Shown here: positions 8,928 through 17,142 of the stretch, piece after piece
Layout: the number at the start of each line of letters is the position of its first letter
How positions within the stretch are numbered: position 1 is the first letter of the stretch
Source of the DNA: Polynucleobacter sp. AP-Titi-500A-B4
GTDB lineage: Bacteria > Pseudomonadota > Gammaproteobacteria > Burkholderiales > Burkholderiaceae
DNA length: 64,000 nt
Direction: 5' to 3'
Assembly: GCF_018688095.1 (NCBI RefSeq)
Contig: NZ_CP061311.1
Coordinates: 1,210,120 to 1,274,119, forward strand
Notes under the pieces: model-generated
The model's database searches: none
Seen by the model: the letters and a program-made list of their open reading frames with translations, nothing else
What the model was told of the DNA's origin: nothing
Made by a program: the position numbers and the translations under genes

Positions 8928-11900
8928 TCAGGCAGCGCTAGGCTGTTTTAATAAGACTTCAGGTGGTCCAGCAGCTCTTAAGTAACCCTTGTCAAACACC
9001 AATAAGGTGTCTGCTAAACGAATATGGCTTGGACGATGGCTAATAAACAAGACAGTTGCTTTGCCCTTTAAGTCTTTAAGGGTTTGAATAAATTTCTGAT
9101 CACCCTCTGCATCTAAACCAGCACCTGGTTCATCAAAAACCATGATTGGAGCTCTGGTTAGGTAGGCACGTGCTAAAGACAGTTTTTGTTTCAAACTCGA
9201 AGGCAATTCATTAGTGTTATCACCCACGCGATATTCAATACCCCGTGGTAAAGCAAGGACTTGCTCAAGGCCACCAGCCATATCTAATGCTTGATAAACC
9301 TCATCATCAGTTGCGTCTGGACGGGCTAAACGTAAGTTCTGCGCAATGGTTGCTCTAAATAGCTGCGTATCTTGCGGTGCATAGCCCACCATACGACGCA
9401 GCTCAATTGGATCTAGCTGACGAATATCAACGTTATCAATCAAGATGGCACCAGCTTGGGGCTGATACATGCCCAATAGCAATTTCAGCAGCGTTGATTT
9501 ACCGCCGCCATTTGGACCGCTAATGGCAATCAATTCACCAGGATTGATTTTGAACTCCACACCAATTAAGGCTGGGTCTACATTTAGTGAATATCTAAAG
9601 GAAACGCGGGCAAATTCAACGCGACCCTCAAGACCACGTGCCACGAGTGATGAAGCTGATTCTTGACGCTCGCCTTTAATTTTCATCAAGCCATCAATCT
9701 GTCTTGTTGCAGATCTCACGCGCTCAATGCGGTTCATATTGACGAACACGGTTTGAATTGGAGTGAGAACACGCCACATCAACATCATGGATGCAATCAA
9801 GGCACCTGAAGATACAGCCTGCGTAAAGACTGCTGGCACAGTAGCCGAGACAATAATTAATGCCGCCAACATCATGACAAAGTATGAAATACCTACCAAC
9901 AAAGAAGAGAGTTGTTCTGCTTTATAAGAAGCCATCGTTGCTGATGCAGAAATCTCGCGGAAACGCTCTAGCCATAAGCGCTGTGCCCCACATTCGCGCA
10001 CAATACGCATCTTGCCAACCATCTCCACCAAAAACTCACTGCGTTTAGTTGAGGCCTTACTTACCGCGGCAACACGATCATGAGTTGGGCCAGAGAAAAT
10101 CCAATATAAGAGTGCATAGACCGACGCCATGATCGCAAATACTAATAATGCAATTGGATTAATGATTGACAAAGCAATCAATAGAACCAATGTAGCTGGA
10201 GATTCAAGCAAAGTAGACGCTAGGGGTCCAGTAAATAAATCACGGATAGCCTCAAAACTTTGCAAACGTGCAGTCTGTGAACCTACTGAAGCACGCTCGG
10301 TATAAGCAGGTGGCATTTGGAATACTTGCTGCAAGATTGTGGCGCCGAATAAATATTCGATACGGCCGGCGATATAAGCCAAAATTCTGGCACGATGGCG
10401 CATAAAGAAATAACATGCACTCAAGGCAATTGCTGCGCCTAATGCAAGATAGGCCAGCGTATCTTTAGCGCCTGATGGAATCACAGTGCTGTAAACCACC
10501 ATCATGAAGAGTGGACCAGCCATAATCACCAATCCAGAAATCAATGCAGAGAGTGTTGCTTGACCGATTAGCGGAGAAAAACGTCTAAGTACCCGCGCTA
10601 CCCAAGAGCTTCCCTCGGGAATCTTGTACTCTGCTACCTCATAAAAATACGCATGACCCATAATGCTGAGATTTGGCTCGAGCCTTACCTCGCCAGCTTC
10701 GTTAATAGCAACGCGCATTTGCTGACCCACCCTACCCATCGCAATAAATGCAGACGAGCCATCTGGCACAAATAAGCATGGCAAGGCTCTTGTATCGAGC
10801 TCGCCTAAAGAACAATGCACTTCTGCAACCTTGTACCCAAGTTGAGCCATAGCATTATGAAAGCTTGGCAAATCTAAACTATCTGCAAAATATGGCAAAG
10901 ACTCTGCAACGTCACGAGCCGATCCACGAGCATTCATGAGTTTCAGGAGCAAAGTAAGGCAGCCAGACAAGTCAGTTTGCTCTTTGAAGTTGCTACTTAC
11001 TGTCTCATGAGTTCTTTCCCAGCGCTTAGTATCGATATGGCCTTTTTTCAAGGTCGATTCAAAGTACTCACCATTTGGAATAGCTTTGTAGGTTAATGCT
11101 TGTCCAGAGGAACCCACCATTCCTGCAACGACTGCATCAGGATTGCTAGCATTCGAGGCATCTCTCAAAGAGATTATCTTGCCGGGCTCAGCCTCTGTTA
11201 ATTTGCCATCTTGCAAATACAGAGTGCGGGTTGCTAAACGGGAGTAAGAAGGTCTCTGAGATACCATCACTAAAGTGACCTTGCCACGTACAGACTCAAT
11301 AAACTTCAAGAACAAGGCATCGCCCTCTGAGTCAATGGTCGAAGTAGGATCATCAAATAAAATGATGCTGGGTTGATTCGATAGCGCACGCACAATCGCA
11401 ATACGCTGACGGTAACCCGGTGGCAATGAATCTGTTGCCATATCGCCGACTTGTGAATCCCAGCCTCTAGGCATCTTAGAAACAAATTCGCCCAATCCCA
11501 ATGATTGGGCGGTTTGCAAGGCACGCTCAACACGGTCAGCGTCATAGACGCTGGCGTTATCGAGCAATGATCCCTCAAACATCATTGTCTTTTGCGGCAA
11601 GTAGGCTACAGATTCAGTAAGTTCATTTAAACCGTACTCTTGAACATCCTTGCCGTTAATCAACACTTGACCAGAACTTGGTGACAAAACACCAGCCATC
11701 AACTGTAAAAGTGTGCTGCGACCCACTCCACTCTCACCACCAATAGCGATACATTCACCAGCGGCGACTTTTAATGAAAGATTAGTAAAGATCTCAGTTT
11801 GGCTGCCTGGAAAACGATAGGAAACATTTTTTAACTCAAGCTCTAAAGCCTTTAATGGGCGATCAGCATCTTTTTTAAGGTCTACGTCTTGAGCAGGCTC

Positions 11901-13523
11901 CTCTTTCAAGCCAGGTTGATCTAGAGATTTTGCTAAACCATCACGCAATACTTCATCTTGCTGGTACTTGGCCCACATGCCACCTAAACGTTGCAATGGT
12001 GCCAATGAACGCATACCGAGCAAAATGCAAGCAGCTAGTTCACCATTCGTTAGGCGATGATTAATGACTAACCAGGCGCCCAAGGCTACGACCAACATTG
12101 TCATCAGCGGAGAGAAAATATTGCCAATACCAGATGACATATCTAATGCGTATGCAACTCGGGACATGATACGAGCACAGTTTTCTTGTAATCGCTCATA
12201 GCGTCTTAACATCAATGACTCCATCGTCATTGATTTAAGGGTATGCACATTATTCAGAGTTTCATTTAAGAAATTACCTCTTCGCAAATCTGCAGTCTTT
12301 TGTTCACGAATCAATTCAGGATCTTCGCGACCGTTTTTCCATGTGATATAGACAAAGATGGAATAGCCGAAGATTAATAAAAGACCAACCCATGGGCTGA
12401 TGATGAAAACAATCAAAATGTATAACAGTGTGAATGGTAAATCCATTAACTGTTGGAAGGTTTGGCCAGAATAATGGTATTTGAGCGTCGAAATCGACTT
12501 AAAACTCTCCATCACAGTGCCCGTACCCTTGCGCTCAAATTCATGTAGCGGCTCAGCCAAGGATTTCTCTACCAAAGCCATCATGGCTTTGTGTTCAAAA
12601 CGTGCCGAGATCCAGGCTGTTGTATAGGAGCGAGCTACCCGCACAATGGATTCAATCGCAATTGCTAAAAAGACTGCGAATGCAAATAGGCTTAAGGTAT
12701 CTAACGATTGATGCGGCAAAATACGATCGTACAACTGCAGCATCAGCAATGGGAATGCAAGTGCCAGCACATTAATAACGATGCTGGAAGTAATGATAGT
12801 TGTCTTTTCGTCCTTAAATGGCGAGAGCATGCCAATCGCTCTTTGTGTGCCACTTTCATTGCGTATCTGATGTATGCGATCACGCAGAACCAACATCTCA
12901 GCCTTAAATTCTTCCCACTCTTTTAAGAAGCGCTGAACAATCTGGTTCCAGTGGAGCTTGCCATCAGCCATTAATTGCTGAGGCTGGGCAGCTTGCATGG
13001 TTTTTTGAGCTCGATCTTTTAAAGAGTCAGGATGAAGCTGACCACCTTCACGCTTGAGGTGATGAAAACGCTTAAGAACTTTCTCCCAGAGATATTCGAG
13101 ATCAGAGCGAACTACTGAGTAAAGCGCTACCGCTGCACGTTCCGTAAACTCCCAGCAAATTCCAGCGACATAAAGCGCCTTCATTGCAAACTGCTTCAAT
13201 AATTCCGGTGTCCTCTTGGCAATAGGATATAACTTTGGCAATGTCTGCTTTACCCAGCCGAGCACTTTCCCAGCAATATGAGTCATTGCAGCTAGAGTTG
13301 AACCAAGAATACTGAGACCTATCGAGCCAAACTGCTTCAGCTTTGTTAAAGTCGATTTGAGAAATGGATACAAATGGGGCGCAATTTTTTTGATCCCATG
13401 AAGAAATGCTCTAGCAATATTGGAAATAGCCTTAGCAATTAAGCCAAGAATATGTAGAACTCCGGCAGCAAGCTGCTTAAGCTTTGCCGATGCTTTTTCA
13501 AAGAATTGAGAAAGTTTTGACAT
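8928..13523 (-). CDS. Double-module type I secretion ABC transporter (two fused half-transporters)
   Basis: At 1531 residues this is about twice the usual length of a type I exporter. In order: a Lys-rich amphipathic N-terminal region (1 to about 170) with an internal repeat (APHLYPFLKSTLTKLKQF and LPKLYPIAKRTPELLKQF); membrane domain 1 (about 235-510); ATPase 1 (about 565-790); a C39-like domain without a clear catalytic Cys-His pair (about 830-960); membrane domain 2 (about 985-1240); ATPase 2 (about 1300-1525). ATPase 1 is degenerate: Walker A GESGVGRST has Arg for Lys, the signature is LPPGYRQ, Walker B ends FDDP, and the H-loop His is Gln (VSQRPS). ATPase 2 has an intact Walker A (GPNGGGKST), FDEP and His (ISHRPS), but a poor signature (LPSSLKQ). 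The C39-like domain suggests RTX/adhesin substrates. It lies 2 nt after tolC. Confidence 0.9.
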   Translation of the reverse strand: MSKLSQFFEKASAKLKQLAAGVLHILGLIAKAISNIARAFLHGIKKIAPHLYPFLKSTLTKLKQFGSIGLSILGSTLAAMTHIAGKVLGWVKQTLPKLYPIAKRTPELLKQFAMKALYVAGICWEFTERAAVALYSVVRSDLEYLWEKVLKRFHHLKREGGQLHPDSLKDRAQKTMQAAQPQQLMADGKLHWNQIVQRFLKEWEEFKAEMLVLRDRIHQIRNESGTQRAIGMLSPFKDEKTTIITSSIVINVLALAFPLLMLQLYDRILPHQSLDTLSLFAFAVFLAIAIESIVRVARSYTTAWISARFEHKAMMALVEKSLAEPLHEFERKGTGTVMESFKSISTLKYHYSGQTFQQLMDLPFTLLYILIVFIISPWVGLLLIFGYSIFVYITWKNGREDPELIREQKTADLRRGNFLNETLNNVHTLKSMTMESLMLRRYERLQENCARIMSRVAYALDMSSGIGNIFSPLMTMLVVALGAWLVINHRLTNGELAACILLGMRSLAPLQRLGGMWAKYQQDEVLRDGLAKSLDQPGLKEEPAQDVDLKKDADRPLKALELELKNVSYRFPGSQTEIFTNLSLKVAAGECIAIGGESGVGRSTLLQLMAGVLSPSSGQVLINGKDVQEYGLNELTESVAYLPQKTMMFEGSLLDNASVYDADRVERALQTAQSLGLGEFVSKMPRGWDSQVGDMATDSLPPGYRQRIAIVRALSNQPSIILFDDPTSTIDSEGDALFLKFIESVRGKVTLVMVSQRPSYSRLATRTLYLQDGKLTEAEPGKIISLRDASNASNPDAVVAGMVGSSGQALTYKAIPNGEYFESTLKKGHIDTKRWERTHETVSSNFKEQTDLSGCLTLLLKLMNARGSARDVAESLPYFADSLDLPSFHNAMAQLGYKVAEVHCSLGELDTRALPCLFVPDGSSAFIAMGRVGQQMRVAINEAGEVRLEPNLSIMGHAYFYEVAEYKIPEGSSWVARVLRRFSPLIGQATLSALISGLVIMAGPLFMMVVYSTVIPSGAKDTLAYLALGAAIALSACYFFMRHRARILAYIAGRIEYLFGATILQQVFQMPPAYTERASVGSQTARLQSFEAIRDLFTGPLASTLLESPATLVLLIALSIINPIALLVFAIMASVYALLYWIFSGPTHDRVAAVSKASTKRSEFLVEMVGKMRIVRECGAQRLWLERFREISASATMASYKAEQLSSLLVGISYFVMMLAALIIVSATVPAVFTQAVSSGALIASMMLMWRVLTPIQTVFVNMNRIERVRSATRQIDGLMKIKGERQESASSLVARGLEGRVEFARVSFRYSLNVDPALIGVEFKINPGELIAISGPNGGGKSTLLKLLLGMYQPQAGAILIDNVDIRQLDPIELRRMVGYAPQDTQLFRATIAQNLRLARPDATDDEVYQALDMAGGLEQVLALPRGIEYRVGDNTNELPSSLKQKLSLARAYLTRAPIMVFDEPGAGLDAEGDQKFIQTLKDLKGKATVLFISHRPSHIRLADTLLVFDKGYLRAAGPPEVLLKQPSAA

Positions 13524-13525
13524 AT

Positions 13526-15346
13526 TTACTTACTCTCCAAGGCAGGAGTGGTTTGCGGTGTAACCGTGAAATCAGATGGACCCATTGGATTTGCTGGGTT
13601 CAAATCAAATCTGGAGAATGGAGGAGCTGCTGTATTGGCTTTGCTACCACCCTGTTTTGGTGCAACATTTGCAGGTGGCTGCAAGGTATCTAGTGGCTTA
13701 GCTACCAAAGGCGTTTTACTGCCCTCATACATTGGTTGACTGGCAGCATTCACACCAATTGCAGGCTTTTTATCAAATGCAGAATCGACTTCTTTTGCAT
13801 TTTCAGTCCAGCGTGCATCAGCCTTGGGAAGCTTACCTCCACCGAAGCAAGGGTTGTTGTCTAAAGTCAGACCACCGCCAATAGCTTTGTAAAGGTTGAC
13901 TGAAGCAACTAATTGATCATTTTTTGCAGCAATGGCTGAGTCTTCGGCAGCCAAAACAGTTCTTTGAATTTCATATAACTGGACATAGTCCATGCCGCCA
14001 CGCTCAACTACTTTGGCACTCATCACTGCAAGGCGCTGAGCACGTAATCTGGAATCGTTTAAAGCCTCATATTGCTTTGCTGTTAATGCCACGCCAGAAA
14101 GTCCATCTTCTACATCTCGCATTGCTGCTAGAACAGTATTGGCATAAGCCTCCAATAGCTCCACATTCTTGGCGCTAGCGACCTGAATCTCTGCACGGCG
14201 TTTGCCGCCATCAAAAATGTTTTGCACTAGATTGGAGGTAATGTTGTAGAACAAACTTTGTGGCATTGTTAGTTGTGATAACAAGAAACTTCCATAGCCA
14301 GCACCGCCTGTAATGGCAAATGACGGAAAGAGATTGGCTCGCGCTGAATATAAATCAGCCTTTGCTGATTCAAGAGAAGCTTCTGCCCTGCGAATATCAG
14401 GGCGGCGGCATAGTAAGTCTGATGGAAGGCCTGGTGCAACTACTGGAGCCTTCAAAGGCTCAACAGACCTTCCTTTGATTTTCAAAGTTGATGGCGTTCT
14501 ACCAATCAACAAGGCTAAACGGTTAAATGCCCGCTCACGTTGTAACTTCAAACCAGTAACTAGGGCATCAGTATTAGTTTGTAAAATTAATTGTTGGGAT
14601 AAATCAATGATCGTGGCATCACCAAGATCCACACGCCTAGCCATTCCCTTCCCAACTGCACGAATGGCTTCTAGATTTCGTTCACCCACTCCAATGCGCT
14701 CATCCAAAGAAACAACTTGGAAATACACGGTTGCCACATCTCCGACTAAGCTAAGGGCAACCGCTTGTCTGTTGTACTCGCTTGCCAGCGCTAAAGAGAA
14801 TGCAGATTGTGTGTTGAAGCCCTTTTTACCCCACAAATCCACCTCATAGTTTGCCAAGATACCTGCTTGCCAAAGTGGTTGTGTACCCCACTGTGAGGTA
14901 CTGGTTGCATAACCTGGTCCAGGCAATGGCGCTTGATTGCCATACTTACCAGTTGCATCGATGGTGGGTGACTCAGCTGCTTTAACCACATCAGCCTGAG
15001 CACGGGTCTGCGCCACCCTAGCAATAGCAACTTTTAAATCGTAGTTGTTCGTTAGGGCAGTATCAACCAAAGAATTTAATTCATCGCTACCAAAATCCTG
15101 CCACCATAACTCAGTTGGTCGAGGCAGACTCTGTTCTACCGGCGCCTTAAAGGTATTTGGCATCCAGCGTACATACTCTGGTCCATCAGGGGCATCCCCC
15201 TCTTTTACGATTGGCGTAGTGCACCCAGATAAAGCCAAAGTAATACAGGCCAAATAGATTGGCAGGCGCTTTATTTGCACTCGAACTTCATGGTTTGATC
15301 GCTTATTTGCCACGGCTATAACTTTAGTTATCAGGAAGAAGTTCAT
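13526..15346 (-). CDS. TolC/NodT-family outer-membrane efflux lipoprotein
   Basis: The protein has a lipoprotein signal (LACITLALSGC) followed by the NodT-type body: WWQDFGSDELNSLVDTAL, NYDLKVAIARVAQTRAQ, a helical repeat, and LLCRRPDIRRAEASLESAKADLYSARANLFPSFAITGG in the second half. It is the outer-membrane channel for the exporter encoded 2 nt downstream. A Pro/Ala-rich tail of about 110 residues after the last helix is unusual for TolC proteins. The start is uncertain. The ATG at 15346 has no visible ribosome-binding site and puts 41 residues before the lipobox Cys. The GTG at 15280, after a GAAG, gives a normal signal peptide and leaves the dyad motif at 15314-15329 in the leader. It is the first gene of the minus-strand secretion run. 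Confidence 0.88.
   Translation of the reverse strand: MNFFLITKVIAVANKRSNHEVRVQIKRLPIYLACITLALSGCTTPIVKEGDAPDGPEYVRWMPNTFKAPVEQSLPRPTELWWQDFGSDELNSLVDTALTNNYDLKVAIARVAQTRAQADVVKAAESPTIDATGKYGNQAPLPGPGYATSTSQWGTQPLWQAGILANYEVDLWGKKGFNTQSAFSLALASEYNRQAVALSLVGDVATVYFQVVSLDERIGVGERNLEAIRAVGKGMARRVDLGDATIIDLSQQLILQTNTDALVTGLKLQRERAFNRLALLIGRTPSTLKIKGRSVEPLKAPVVAPGLPSDLLCRRPDIRRAEASLESAKADLYSARANLFPSFAITGGAGYGSFLLSQLTMPQSLFYNITSNLVQNIFDGGKRRAEIQVASAKNVELLEAYANTVLAAMRDVEDGLSGVALTAKQYEALNDSRLRAQRLAVMSAKVVERGGMDYVQLYEIQRTVLAAEDSAIAAKNDQLVASVNLYKAIGGGLTLDNNPCFGGGKLPKADARWTENAKEVDSAFDKKPAIGVNAASQPMYEGSKTPLVAKPLDTLQPPANVAPKQGGSKANTAAPPFSRFDLNPANPMGPSDFTVTPQTTPALESK
15314..15329. promoter_or_regulatory. 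Dyad operator A2 near tolC start
   Basis: GGCTATAACTTTAGTT matches the reverse complement of the adhesin-side site A1 at 14 of 16 positions. It lies within the longest possible tolC frame but 34-49 nt upstream of the alternative GTG start at 15280. Function is inferred from recurrence. Confidence 0.45.
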
Positions 15347-15406
15347 TAAATCAAAATATGTCTTTTTTCCTATGGTATTAAGCGATTGATTTTGAAATTT
15401 ATTTTT

Positions 15407-15422
15407 TAGTACTTATCTACTA
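15407..15422. promoter_or_regulatory. Dyad operator B1 between tolC and the HD-GYP gene
   Basis: TAGTACTTATCTACTA is a perfect inverted repeat TAGTA-N6-TACTA in the divergent gap between tolC and the GAF/HD-GYP gene. Two near-identical copies occur before the MerR-cyclase gene and the MASE1 gene, including the central GATAAN on one strand. It could serve either gene. Confidence 0.5.
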
Positions 15423-15500
15423 AGTAAACTGGTCTCTTGATATCAAAACGCATTCCCCGAAATTGTTGATAATGAGAAATCGCTTAAATGAGTGCCTCAC

Positions 15501-17120
15501 ATGACTACCAATCCAATCGACAAAAAGATGATGCAGCACCTGCTAAAGATTGGGTCGTCCCTCAGCAGCGAAAAGGATATTGACCAGCTTTTGGAGAATA
15601 TTCTCCAAACAGCCATGCAGGTAACGAATGCAGATGCCGGCACTCTATATAGAGTGGTGGATGAAAAGTTCTTAAAATTTGAGATCGTGCATACCAAAAG
15701 CAAGGGCGTTCACTTAGGCGGCAAAAGTGGTCATGAGATTAAGATACCGCCCCTCCCCTTATTTAATGAAAAAGGGGAGCCCGAACTAAACCGCATCGTG
15801 ACTTATTCAGTTCATAAAGATGAAACTGTCAATATTGCTGATGCTTATAACGCCGAGGGCTTTGACTTTACTGGTACCCATAAGTTTGATGCAGCAAATA
15901 ACTATCGCTCTATTTCATTTCTGACTGTGCCAATGAAGAACCACGAATCAGAGATCATTGGCGTTCTGCAGCTGATTAATGCAACCGATCCTAATACAGG
16001 CAAAGTGATTCCCTTTACTGCTGAAAGTCAGGAAATTGTTGAAGCATTAAGCTCTCAAGCCGCTATAGCACTGACTAACCGAATATTGATTTTGCATTTG
16101 GAGCAATTGTTTGAATCTTTCATTGGTTTGATTAACCACGCGATTGACGATAAGTCGCCCTACACTGGTGGTCATTGCAATCGGGTACCCGATCTCACCA
16201 TGATGTTAGCTGATGCTGTCAATCGCTGTAATGCTGGACCTCTCAAGGAGTTCACCCTCAATGATGGTGATCGTCAAGAGCTTAAGATTGCTGGTTTATT
16301 ACATGACTGCGGAAAAATTACCACTCCTGTTCACGTAGTAGATAAGGCGACTAAGCTTGAAAAGATTTTTGATCGCATTAATTTGATTGAAATTCGGGCA
16401 GAAGTCGTATTGCGTGATATTCAACTCGCTTTAGCGCAAAAATTTATTTCTGAAGAAGAGGCAGAACAACGTCGCTCTCAACTGATTGATGATTACAACT
16501 TCTTAAGCCACTGCAACATCGGTGGTGAGTTTATGAAAGACCCAGATGTACAACGCGTGCATGACATTGCTAAGCGCTATATCTGGCAAGATGTTTCTGG
16601 TACTAATCATCCCTTCCTCAGCGACGAAGAAATCGGCAATCTCACGATTCGTGCGGGCACCCTGAATGATGCAGAACGCAAAATCATCAATCACCATATT
16701 GATCTCACCATCAGCATGCTAGAAAAACTCCCTTGGCCCAAGCATTTACGCAATGTCACCGAATACGCAGGCGGTCACCACGAGAAGATGGATGGCAAAG
16801 GCTACCCGAAGGGCTTAACCCGTGAGCAAATGTCTGTACCAGCACGATGCATGGGTATTGCTGATATTTTTGAGGCATTAACTGCTAAAGATCGTCCCTA
16901 CAAGAAAGGTAAGACGCTCAGTGAGTCTCTGGAAATCCTTGGCAAGATGAAATTAGGACAACATGTAGACCCCGACCTCTTTGATATCTTCATCTGGGAA
17001 AAAGTCTATGAAGAATATGCCTTGAAGTTTTTAGATGAGAGCCAGATTGATGAGGTTGATGTTAGCAAGATCCCAGGCTACAACCCACCGCCGCCAGATT
17101 ACCAATTTAGTCGGCAATAA
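15501..17120 (+). CDS. GAF/HD-GYP cyclic-di-GMP phosphodiesterase
   Basis: The ATG at 15501 gives a 539-residue protein; an in-frame GTG at 15492 is an alternative. Residues about 10-200 form a GAF domain (IDQLLENILQTAMQVTNADAGTLY...FLTVPMKN). An HD-GYP domain follows at about 210-505, with LLHDCGKITTP as the HD metal motif and HHEKMDGKGYPKGL as the GYP motif. An insertion of about 90 residues lies between HD and the next conserved histidines. HD-GYP proteins hydrolyse c-di-GMP. The gene is divergent from the secretion run and convergent with the MerR-cyclase gene (22 nt apart). Site B1 in its upstream gap suggests shared control. No membrane segment is seen. Confidence 0.9.
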   Translation: MTTNPIDKKMMQHLLKIGSSLSSEKDIDQLLENILQTAMQVTNADAGTLYRVVDEKFLKFEIVHTKSKGVHLGGKSGHEIKIPPLPLFNEKGEPELNRIVTYSVHKDETVNIADAYNAEGFDFTGTHKFDAANNYRSISFLTVPMKNHESEIIGVLQLINATDPNTGKVIPFTAESQEIVEALSSQAAIALTNRILILHLEQLFESFIGLINHAIDDKSPYTGGHCNRVPDLTMMLADAVNRCNAGPLKEFTLNDGDRQELKIAGLLHDCGKITTPVHVVDKATKLEKIFDRINLIEIRAEVVLRDIQLALAQKFISEEEAEQRRSQLIDDYNFLSHCNIGGEFMKDPDVQRVHDIAKRYIWQDVSGTNHPFLSDEEIGNLTIRAGTLNDAERKIINHHIDLTISMLEKLPWPKHLRNVTEYAGGHHEKMDGKGYPKGLTREQMSVPARCMGIADIFEALTAKDRPYKKGKTLSESLEILGKMKLGQHVDPDLFDIFIWEKVYEEYALKFLDESQIDEVDVSKIPGYNPPPPDYQFSRQ

Positions 17121-17142
17121 ATTCTAGTCAGTACTTAACTTC

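Noticed and set aside
15488..15583. 31-codon frame starting ATG 15488 just before the HD-GYP gene
   Set aside because: It overlaps the HD-GYP coding region in another frame and has no ribosome-binding site or recognisable sequence.
16340..16360. Motif B-like TAGTAGATAAG inside the HD-GYP gene
   Set aside because: The second arm is missing and the bases are explained by the codons for VVDKAT.
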